A stretch of DNA of 11,022 nucleotides from JAWLBW01 sp041687475 (GTDB taxonomy: Bacteria > J088 > JAWLBW01). Shown piece by piece: positions 1 to 5,141 of this stretch (position 1 is the first letter of the stretch; every line of letters begins with the position of its first letter). Location of the stretch: contig JAWLBW010000144.1 in assembly GCA_041687475.1 (NCBI GenBank), forward strand, positions 1-11,022. Direction: 5' to 3'. The translations under genes and the position numbers were made by a program. The notes beneath the pieces are model-generated. The model was not told where the DNA came from. It searched no databases and saw only the letters and a list, made by a program, of their open reading frames with translations.

Positions 1-34
1 GCGTCTTGATGTCGCTGCCGTTGAGCATGGTCAT
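1..34 (-). CDS. Start of a probable GMC-type oxidoreductase (partial, runs off the left edge)
   Basis: Only the first 11 codons are visible: an ATG at 34 read leftward gives MTMLNGSDIKT. Its first four bases (ATGA, 31-34) overlap the stop codon of the upstream Tat small-subunit gene, the usual sign of translational coupling in an operon. A short leader ending in G-S-D-I-K is typical of the N-terminus of GMC-family FAD oxidoreductases (the large subunit of gluconate/alcohol dehydrogenase-like complexes), just before the dinucleotide-binding GxGxxG motif, which would lie outside the window. The coupled neighbour is the normal partner of such an enzyme, so the assignment rests mainly on context plus 11 residues. 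Confidence 0.5.
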   Translation of the reverse strand, partial: MTMLNGSDIKT

Positions 35-630
35 GCGCGCGCTCCGGGGCTGAGAAGAGAGGGGCCGGCCGAGTGGCAGGGTTCGGTAATGCCGATGGCT
101 TCGCGCACGCGGGGATGCGCGAAGTAGGCCATGCCGATGACCGTGCGCAGCGATAGACCCAGATCACGGCGGAAACCCAGGCGGCTGAATTCCCAGCTGC
201 GAATGTAGGTGCGGGCTTCATCGGGCGAGAGAAAGCGGGCCGGACGCAGATAGCCCTGCGCAAACGAGCCCTGGTCGTAGAGCCAGAAGAGCGAGCGCAC
301 GATTTTCTGGTCGACGGGGGCGAGTTCGCCGATGTACCGGTCGACGTAACCGGCCACGTCGGCCTCACGCGCGTCGATGCCGAAGGGATTTTCGGGGGGA
401 AAGAAGCCCAGCGCCAACGCTTCGACCGCGGCCATTTCCATGCGCGTCAGCACGCCGCCCTCGACGGCGGGGGCGCTGTCGGGAAGCGCGGCGATGCGAT
501 AGCCGACGGAGCCGATGGTAAGAAGACCGGCGCCGATGAGTCCGCCTTTGATGAGCTGACGACGCGAAAACCTTTCTCTCTCTCCGGACTGCTTTCCGCC
601 CTCCGGAGGGGGCGCCTGTAAAACACTCAT
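31..630 (-). CDS. Tat-exported small subunit, gluconate 2-dehydrogenase subunit 3 type
   Basis: The protein has 199 residues when started at the ATG at 630. A twin-arginine signal is clear: S-R-R-Q-L-I-K with the arginine pair at residues 23-24, then a glycine/alanine-rich hydrophobic stretch (about 29-47). The mature part is largely alpha-helical and resembles the gluconate 2-dehydrogenase subunit 3 family, the small partner that is exported with a GMC-type FAD dehydrogenase and anchors or stabilises it in the periplasm. The stop codon overlaps the start of the next gene (ATGA), which looks like that GMC partner. An in-frame ATG at 669 would add 13 residues, but it places the Tat motif far from the N-terminus, so the later ATG is preferred; a weak purine stretch (GGGAAA) lies upstream of it. 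The family call rests on recalled sequence character, not a search. Confidence 0.75.
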   Translation of the reverse strand: MSVLQAPPPEGGKQSGERERFSRRQLIKGGLIGAGLLTIGSVGYRIAALPDSAPAVEGGVLTRMEMAAVEALALGFFPPENPFGIDAREADVAGYVDRYIGELAPVDQKIVRSLFWLYDQGSFAQGYLRPARFLSPDEARTYIRSWEFSRLGFRRDLGLSLRTVIGMAYFAHPRVREAIGITEPCHSAGPSLLSPGARA

Positions 631-685
631 GTTGCAGAAAGTTTCCCATGAAGTGCGGTTGCAGTGCAAACCGGCCGGAACCTAT

Positions 686-713
686 AGATCGCAGATCCCA
701 GATCGCAGATCGC
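686..713. repeat. Heptanucleotide tandem repeat, four units (AGATCGC)
   Basis: Four contiguous 7-bp units read AGATCGC, AGATCCC, AGATCGC, AGATCGC, followed by a decayed unit beginning AGAG. They lie in the divergent gap between the Tat protein gene and fabH. The period matches that of the longer array at 747-816, although the unit sequence differs. Confidence 0.85.
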
Positions 714-746
714 AGAGTAGGAACGGTCTGCACGGGTGCTTGTGGC

Positions 747-816
747 GTTGCTGGTTGCCGGTTCCGCGCTCCGCGTTCCGCGTTCCGAGTTCCGCGTTCC
801 GCGCTCCGCGTTCCGC
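747..816. repeat. Heptanucleotide tandem repeat, ten units (GTTCCGC family)
   Basis: Ten contiguous 7-bp units: GTTGCTG, GTTGCCG, then eight of the GTTCCGC/GCTCCGC/GTTCCGA type, fading into GTTTCAG at 817. The array ends 90 bp before the fabH start codon. Because 7 is not a multiple of 3 it gives arginine/serine/phenylalanine-rich translations in several frames; these have no ribosome-binding site or domain and are not counted as genes. Three units span 21 bp, two DNA turns, so a protein or structural role is possible but unproven. Confidence 0.9.
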
Positions 817-895
817 GTTTCAGTTGGTTCCGCGTTTGTTTGCGTAACATGGGCGTATTGCGCTGCGGTTAGGGTAGACTGTCATGTTTATCTGT

Positions 896-901
896 AAGGA
901 G
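896..901 (+). promoter_or_regulatory. Shine-Dalgarno sequence of fabH
   Basis: AAGGAG lies 5 nt before the ATG at 907, a strong site that fixes this start. An in-frame upstream start is not needed: the family normally begins with the R-x-x-I-x-G-x-G-x-Y-x-P segment seen immediately after this ATG. Confidence 0.85.
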
Positions 902-906
902 TCACC

Positions 907-1905
907 ATGCGTTCGCGTATCATCGGCACGGGCGGTTACGTGCCCCCCAGAACCGTTACGAACCAGGACCTCGAAAGTCTTCTCGATACCACCGACGAGT
1001 GGATCGTGCAGCGCACCGGTATCCGTGAGCGGCACTTTGTCGAGCCGGGCATGGGTACGGCCGATCTGGGTGTCGAAGCGGCCAGAAGGGCCCTCGACGC
1101 CGCGGGACTGACGCCACAGGACATCGACTTCATCATCTTCGCCACGCTTTCGCCCGATTACCAGATGCCGGGTTCGGGCGTGCTCGTGCAGCAGAAGCTC
1201 GGTTGCGACACCATCGGCGCCCTCGACGTGCGCAACCAGTGTTCGGGCTTTCTCTATTCGCTGTCGGTAGCCGACGCCTTCATTCGCATCGGGCAATACC
1301 GGCGCATTCTCGTCATCGGCGCCGAAATTCACTCGACCGGCCTCGACATGACGCCGCGCGGTCGCGACGTTTCCGTCATTTTCGGCGACGGCGCCGGCGC
1401 GGTCGTACTCGAAGCCTGCGAAGACGACAGCCGCGGCATTCTCTCGACCCATCTGCACTCCGAGGGCAAGAACCTCAAGCGTCTGTGGTGCGAGCTGCCC
1501 GGTTCCATTTACCACGATCGCTTCGCCGACCCCGAATGGTGGAAGGAGCCGGGGCGTCAGTACCCGAAGATGGAAGGCAAGTACGTCTTCATGAACGCGC
1601 TGATTCGTCTGCCCGAAGTCATCAAGGAATCGCTGGCGGCCAACGGCCTTACGCTCGACGACATCGACGTCATCGTGCCGCACCAGGCCAACAAGCGCAT
1701 TAACGACAAGGTTGCCGAGCTCATGGACATACCGCCCGAAAAGGTGGTGCACAACATCCAGAAGTACGGCAATACGACGGCGGGCAGCATTCCCCTCGCG
1801 TTGGACGAAGCCGTGCGCGACGGCCGCATTACCGAGGGCAAAACGGTACTGCTCGCCGCCTTCGGCGCCGGCTTCACCTGGGGCTCGGCGATTATTCGCT
1901 GGTGA
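907..1905 (+). CDS. fabH: 3-oxoacyl-[acyl-carrier-protein] synthase III (FabH)
   Basis: This 332-residue protein is a full-length ketoacyl-ACP synthase III, the enzyme that starts type II fatty acid synthesis by condensing an acyl-CoA with malonyl-ACP in the cytoplasm. The thiolase-fold active-site triad is present: Cys112 in N-Q-C-S-G-F, His259 in P-H-Q-A-N and Asn289 in Y-G-N-T-T-A-G. The start region G-T-G-G-Y-V-P-P and the end F-G-A-G-F-T-W-G-S are also diagnostic. Relative to E. coli FabH (triad 112/244/274) there is an extra segment of about 15 residues between Cys and His, around residues 185-220, rich in Trp, Tyr and Pro, as in some non-proteobacterial homologues. No other fatty-acid gene is adjacent (no plsX, fabD or acpP), so it may be an additional or specialised KAS III rather than the only housekeeping copy. 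The start is set by the AAGGAG site. Confidence 0.93.
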   Translation: MRSRIIGTGGYVPPRTVTNQDLESLLDTTDEWIVQRTGIRERHFVEPGMGTADLGVEAARRALDAAGLTPQDIDFIIFATLSPDYQMPGSGVLVQQKLGCDTIGALDVRNQCSGFLYSLSVADAFIRIGQYRRILVIGAEIHSTGLDMTPRGRDVSVIFGDGAGAVVLEACEDDSRGILSTHLHSEGKNLKRLWCELPGSIYHDRFADPEWWKEPGRQYPKMEGKYVFMNALIRLPEVIKESLAANGLTLDDIDVIVPHQANKRINDKVAELMDIPPEKVVHNIQKYGNTTAGSIPLALDEAVRDGRITEGKTVLLAAFGAGFTWGSAIIRW

Positions 1906-1907
1906 GC

Positions 1908-1926
1908 TCCGCGCCTTTGGCGCGGA
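1908..1926 (+). terminator. Hairpin just after fabH, possible terminator without a U-tract
   Basis: A perfect 8-bp stem TCCGCGCC / GGCGCGGA with a TTT loop begins 3 nt after the fabH stop. No run of T follows, so it may work poorly as an intrinsic terminator or act mainly in 3'-end stability. A second GC hairpin (CCCCCTC / GAGGGGG, loop AAAAC) follows at 1953-1971, also without a T run. Confidence 0.4.
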
Positions 1927-2036
1927 ATGGTCGATGGTCGAGGCTCCCCCAACCCCCTCAAAACGAGGGGGATTAGCTGCGCGCTGCCGTCGGCAGCGGC
2001 CATCGTTCCTATACAGAGCGAAGCGTCAGGCGAGTT

Positions 2037-2200
2037 CCCCTCTCAGGGGGCACGGAAGACAGGTCTGTACGTTCGGGGGGTAGTTCAGCCCCGAATCGCC
2101 ACTTTTACCCCGGCCAAATCATTTGGCCGACGAGCGCCCGGCTGCTCGGCGACACCCCCGACCGGCGCGTAATCGATACACTTGCCCCCTGAAAGGGGGC
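2037..2200. repeat. 153-bp direct repeat, copy 1, with palindromic core
   Basis: Positions 2037-2190 match 2238-2390 with only four substitutions and one single-G indel (about 97% identity). The unit opens with a C4T/AG4 hairpin and in this copy ends with a second hairpin, GCCCCCT / AGGGGGC with loop GAA at 2184-2200. Inside is a perfect palindrome GGCCAAAT-C-ATTTGGCC (2112-2128), then CGAGC...GCTCG arms (about 2130-2147). The unit has no coding potential. Hairpin ends, small size and high identity resemble a non-autonomous miniature element, but no mobilising enzyme or target duplication was identified. Confidence 0.85.
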
Positions 2201-2237
2201 TTCACGGCCGGAAGCTGATGTGCGATCCAAGTGCGGC

Positions 2238-2390
2238 CCCCTCTCAGGGGGCACGGTAGACCGGTCTGTACGTTCGGGGGTAGTTCAGCCCCGAGTCGCC
2301 ACTTTTACCCCGGCCAAATCATTTGGCCGACGAGCGCCCGGCTGCTCGGCGACACACCCGACCGGCGCGTAATCGATACACTTGCCCCCT
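2238..2390. repeat. 153-bp direct repeat, copy 2
   Basis: This is the second copy of the unit at 2037-2190, same orientation, starting about 200 bp later. It has the same palindrome (2312-2328). The left hairpin is better here: GCCCCCT-CTC-AGGGGGC at 2236-2252. The right end keeps only the first arm (GCCCCCT at 2384-2390) and then diverges, so this copy is truncated or joined to other sequence at its right side. Confidence 0.85.
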
Positions 2391-2427
2391 TTCAGGCTGA
2401 GCATTCGTCCCATTTTCGAACCAATAG

Positions 2428-2519
2428 GAAGAGTTCCGTCTCGAGTGGCGTCGCCGAGCAGGGCGAGGCCGATACTTCGCTTTGCTCAGCCCAGGCTCTG
2501 AGAGGCGCACGTGGACCAC
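2428..2519 (+). repeat. Dispersed element of about 92 bp, copy 1 (second copy inverted at 7745-7838)
   Basis: This stretch matches the reverse complement of 7745-7838 along its whole length, with a block of 28 identical bases (2453-2480 against 7785-7812) and roughly 80-85% identity by eye overall. It contains the arm CTTCGC...GCTCAG seen in many short bacterial intergenic repeats. Both copies lie between genes and neither has a coding frame. Confidence 0.8.
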
Positions 2520-2648
2520 AGGCATACCCCCATGCAATGGGGGCGCAGGGGGATTCGTGCAGCCCGAGGCCTTGTCCCTATCCGGCCGACGTCCGCCGTC
2601 CAGAGCCTGTCCTTGAACGAAGTGAAGGATCCGCCGACCAACGTGCGC

Positions 2649-2675
2649 CACGTGCAGCCGGTCGGGGGTAGGCCG
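2649..2675. repeat. 27-bp direct repeat, left copy (upstream of the toxin-antitoxin locus)
   Basis: Positions 2649-2675 are identical to 3444-3470. The two copies lie on either side of the toxin-antitoxin genes, about 795 bp apart. Flanking bases differ, so this is not part of a longer duplication at this level. Confidence 0.8.
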
Positions 2676-2743
2676 GTCGACTCCTCCCGAATCGATTCAG
2701 ATATCTCCGAAGTCTGGTAAGGGAGAAAAAATCGAGCACGGCG

Positions 2744-2956
2744 ATGGCGCTGAAAGACGAAATAAATCGTCGGGTGCAAGATCTTCCCGACCAACTACAG
2801 GCTGAGGTACTTGACTTCGTCGAGTTTTTACTTCAAAAGGCAAACGCCGGCGAAGAGCACAGGTGGTCGACCATGTCCCTGGCTTCGGCCATGCGCGGTA
2901 TGGAAGAAGACGAAGTCGATTACTCGCCTGCCGATATCAAGGTTCCCCTTGAATGA
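2744..2956 (+). CDS. DUF2281-type (VapB-like) antitoxin
   Basis: A 70-residue acidic protein opens with an amphipathic segment, L-P-D-Q-L-Q-A-E-V-L-D-F-V-E-F-L, close to the DUF2281 family of small antitoxins. The C-terminal half is acidic (E-E-D-E-V-D-Y at about 54-60), as expected for the flexible toxin-binding tail. The stop codon overlaps the ATG of the next gene (ATGA at 2953-2956), the usual antitoxin-first arrangement. There is no close Shine-Dalgarno; a GGGAG lies about 18 nt upstream, too far to be normal. The family normally neutralises its partner RNase or MazF-like toxin and represses its own promoter. Here the partner is broken, so this gene may be an orphan antitoxin. Confidence 0.75.
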   Translation: MALKDEINRRVQDLPDQLQAEVLDFVEFLLQKANAGEEHRWSTMSLASAMRGMEEDEVDYSPADIKVPLE

Positions 2957-3296
2957 GAGCCGGTTACCTGGTTCTCTTTCGCTTTCCGCAGGCTGATCTC
3001 GCGCACGGAAAGTTGCGGCCTGCGCTTCTACTTGCACGATTGCCGGGCGCATTCGACGATTGGCTGATATGCATGATTTCGAGCCGATTGCGGCATGCCT
3101 TGCCTGAGTTCGACGAAGTCATTGACGAAACCGCGCCCGATTTTCGCCTGAGCGGCCTTCGAGTTCCCAGCGTAGTTCGCTGTTCCGGCTCGCGGTTGTT
3201 GAAGCGGGTATTCTTGTGGGCGCGATTGGCGAAATCTCCGAGGAACGCCTGAAGAGAATCAGGCGGCGTGTCGCCGACTGGGTGATTGCCGGGTAA
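2953..3296 (+). pseudogene. MazF/PemK-like mRNA interferase toxin, frameshifted
   Basis: The first frame from ATG 2953 gives a MazF/PemK-like N-terminus: R-F-P-Q-A-D-L near residues 10-16, K-L-R-P-A-L-L-L near 21-28, then W-L-I-C-M-I-S-S and a motif ending S-G-L-R-V-P-S-V-V-R at about 76. Past about 3180 this frame loses similarity and stops at 3250-3252 after 99 residues. From 3183 another frame continues with F-R-L-A-V-V-E-A-G-I-L-V-G and E-R-L-K-R-I-R-R-R to a stop at 3294-3296, which is the normal C-terminus of the family. Joined, the two give about 114 residues, the usual toxin length. The shift fits loss of one base (or gain of two) near 3175-3185. No slippery heptamer is present, so programmed frameshifting is unlikely; a sequencing error cannot be excluded. 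The start overlaps the antitoxin stop. Confidence 0.75.
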
Positions 3297-3331
3297 ACGG
3301 CGAGTCTCCGTGATGCGAGCTCTCACGTTAC

Positions 3332-3359
3332 CAGCAACCGGCAACGGACAACCGATAAC
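3332..3359. repeat. Heptanucleotide tandem repeat, four degenerate units
   Basis: Four 7-bp units read CAGCAAC, CGGCAAC, GGACAAC, CGATAAC. On the other strand each begins GTT, and two of them (GTTGCTG and GTTGCCG) are exactly the first two units of the array at 747-760. The array lies just downstream of the broken toxin gene. Confidence 0.7.
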
Positions 3360-3418
3360 GGTCGCCTACCGGTAATCAAGGCACCCCGCGCCCCCAGACA
3401 ACCGAAGCGCACCCCGCG

Positions 3419-3470
3419 GCCCCCTCTCAGGGGGCACGTGAGGCACGTGCAGCCGGTCGGGGGTAGGCCG
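3419..3470. repeat. Composite repeat: GC hairpin plus right copy of the 27-bp repeat
   Basis: A hairpin GCCCCCT-CTC-AGGGGGC (3419-3435) is identical to the one opening copy 2 of the 153-bp repeat (2236-2252). It is followed by the 27-bp sequence (3444-3470) identical to 2649-2675. The order hairpin, spacer, GGGGGTAG-containing segment is also that of the left end of the 153-bp repeats, so this is probably a diverged partial member of the same family. Confidence 0.7.
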
Positions 3471-3499
3471 TGCAGCCCGCGGCCTTTCTCCTGCATGGA

Positions 3500-3528
3500 T
3501 TGAAGTGCGCCCGGCGAGCTGCGATACT
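3500..3528 (+). promoter_or_regulatory. Candidate sigma70-type promoter giving a leaderless transcript
   Basis: TTGAAG (3500-3505) and GATACT (3523-3528) are separated by 17 bp; each matches its consensus at 4 of 6 positions. The -10 hexamer ends 5 nt before the ATG at 3534 and no Shine-Dalgarno is present, so transcription would begin at or next to the start codon. Confidence 0.45.
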
Positions 3529-3533
3529 TACCT

Positions 3534-5141
3534 ATGTCTTCATCCCAATCTAAAGTCGTGGTACGCAAGGCCACGCGGGGCGACCTGCCGGCTTTGGTCG
3601 CGCTCAACAAGGCCGCTTACCCGGTACTGGCCAAAGAAAACATCATCTGGGGCGAGACCCATCTGGCCAGCCACCTGGCGGTGTTTCCCGAAGGGCAGCT
3701 CGTCGCCGAAGTCGACGGTCGCATCGTTGGTGCGGCCGCCTCGTTGATCGTCAAACTGGGCCTCAACCCGCTACGCCTTCATACCTGGTCGGGAATCACC
3801 GACAGCGGCTACTTCACCAATCATGATCAGAGCGGCGACACGCTTTATGGCGCAGACGTCTATGTGCATCCCGATGCCCGGAGCCTTGGCGTCGGACACC
3901 TGCTCTATGAAGCCCGCCGCGATCTCTGCCGCAAATTGAATTTACGGCGCATCCTCGCCGGGGGGCGCTTGTGGAACTATTCGGACTACGCCGATCAATG
4001 TTCTCCCGAGGAGTACGCGCAGCGCGTTGCAGATGGTGAAATCCGCGACCTCGTGCTCTCTTTTCAACTTCGCGAAGGCTTCGAGTTGCGCGGCGTGATG
4101 CCCAACTATCTACGCGATCCGAACAGCAAGAACTATGCAAGCCTGATCGAATGGCTCAACCCCGATTATAAACCCCGGGTGAGCGGCGCCCGAAAGGTCC
4201 GGGTGGCCTGCATTCAATATCAGATGCGTAAGATCGAAAGCTACGAGGAGTTTCTCCGGCAGCTTACCTACTTCGTCGATATCGCTGCAGATTACCGCTC
4301 CGACTATATTTTGCTGCCCGAACTTTTCTCGATGCAGCTACTCTCCATGGCCGACGGGCGCACGCCGCGGGAAGGGATCCTGCACCTGGCCTCGTTTACG
4401 GAGAAGTTCACCAAGTCATTGTCCGATCTGGCGCTGCGGTTTGGCGTGACCATCATCGGCGGCAGTCATCCGACCGAAAAAGACGGGAAGCTGTATAACA
4501 TCTGCTACGTATGCCTTCCCGACGGGCGCATCGTCGAGCAGCCCAAGCTTCACATCACGCCCAACGAGAGCCGCTGGTGGGGCATGAGCGGCGGCGACAC
4601 CCTGCGGCTGATTGAAACGCCCAAGGCCAAAATCGGCGTGCTGATCTGCTACGACACCGAATTTCCTGAGACTGCCCGCTTCCTGGCCGACCAGGGCGCC
4701 GAGATCATTTTCGTTCCCTTTTGTACCGATAACCGCCAGGGGTACCTGCGCGTACGCTACTGCGCGCAGGCGCGATGCATCGAAAACCAGGTCTACGTCG
4801 CCATGGCGGGTAACGTCGGAAACTTGCCTGACGTCATGAACATGGACGTGCAATACGGCCAGGCCGCCGTACTTACTCCATCAGACTTTGCGTTCGCCCG
4901 AGACGGCATTGCCGCCGAAGCCGATTCGAACGAAGAGACGGTTCTGGTCTGCGATCTCGATTTGGACACGCTTCATGAAGCGCGCACATTAGGTACGGTC
5001 ACGCCCCTGCTCGACCGCCGCTCGGATCTGTTTCAGGTCGTTGCCAATATTAAACGCGACCCCAAGCCCCCGTTACAGCCCAATGAAGGCCCACTTGGCG
5101 ATCAACCACCTGTCTGGACGGGTGAGCCGTTGGTGAAATAG
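3534..5141 (+). CDS. GNAT acetyltransferase fused to nitrilase-superfamily amidohydrolase
   Basis: This 535-residue protein has two catalytic domains. Residues about 8-195 form a GNAT N-acetyltransferase; the acetyl-CoA pyrophosphate loop is seen as R-S-L-G-V-G at 116-121 after V-Y-V-H-P. Residues about 220-505 form a carbon-nitrogen hydrolase with the full catalytic triad: Glu263 in L-P-E-L-F, Lys338 in P-K-L-H and Cys372 in L-I-C-Y-D. Carbon-nitrogen hydrolases cleave amides, carbamoyl groups or nitriles through the cysteine. The same GNAT plus hydrolase fusion is known in other bacteria, usually without a proven substrate; a linked acyl transfer and amide hydrolysis on one metabolite is an inference. 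There is no signal peptide, so it is cytoplasmic. It stands alone between repeat-rich gaps. The start is the first ATG of the frame with domain sequence close behind it. There is no ribosome-binding site, and the promoter-like -10 immediately upstream suggests leaderless translation. Confidence 0.9.
   Translation: MSSSQSKVVVRKATRGDLPALVALNKAAYPVLAKENIIWGETHLASHLAVFPEGQLVAEVDGRIVGAAASLIVKLGLNPLRLHTWSGITDSGYFTNHDQSGDTLYGADVYVHPDARSLGVGHLLYEARRDLCRKLNLRRILAGGRLWNYSDYADQCSPEEYAQRVADGEIRDLVLSFQLREGFELRGVMPNYLRDPNSKNYASLIEWLNPDYKPRVSGARKVRVACIQYQMRKIESYEEFLRQLTYFVDIAADYRSDYILLPELFSMQLLSMADGRTPREGILHLASFTEKFTKSLSDLALRFGVTIIGGSHPTEKDGKLYNICYVCLPDGRIVEQPKLHITPNESRWWGMSGGDTLRLIETPKAKIGVLICYDTEFPETARFLADQGAEIIFVPFCTDNRQGYLRVRYCAQARCIENQVYVAMAGNVGNLPDVMNMDVQYGQAAVLTPSDFAFARDGIAAEADSNEETVLVCDLDLDTLHEARTLGTVTPLLDRRSDLFQVVANIKRDPKPPLQPNEGPLGDQPPVWTGEPLVK

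Larger units (their letters stand above)
1906..2743. other. Gene-poor intergenic region filled with repeats
   Basis: No open frame here has a ribosome-binding site or recognisable protein character. What it does hold is repeats: a doubled heptad TGGTCGA at 1928-1941; C5/G5 hairpins at 1953-1971, 2037-2049, 2184-2200, 2236-2252 and 2527-2543; the direct repeat pair at 2037-2190 and 2238-2390; a dispersed element at 2428-2519; and a 27-bp sequence at 2649-2675 that recurs downstream of the toxin remnant. It looks like a landing zone for small non-coding repeats. Confidence 0.75.

Noticed and set aside
686..816. CRISPR array
   Set aside because: The units are contiguous 7-mers without spacers. 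The 153-bp repeats nearby are only two copies with hairpin ends, also unlike CRISPR.
629..872. Small Arg/Ser/Phe-rich frames over the heptad arrays
   Set aside because: The repetitive peptides come from the 7-bp tandem repeat read in different frames; there is no ribosome-binding site.
820..1752. 310-codon open frame antisense to fabH
   Set aside because: It is a GC-rich shadow of fabH, which has an intact catalytic triad and a strong ribosome-binding site on the other strand.
2231..2671. Protein-coding gene in the repeat region
   Set aside because: The frame crosses the 153-bp repeat, the dispersed element and hairpins, with no ribosome-binding site and no recognisable protein sequence.
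3160..3190. Programmed frameshift in the toxin gene
   Set aside because: No slippery heptamer or downstream pseudoknot-like structure is visible; a simple indel explains the data better.
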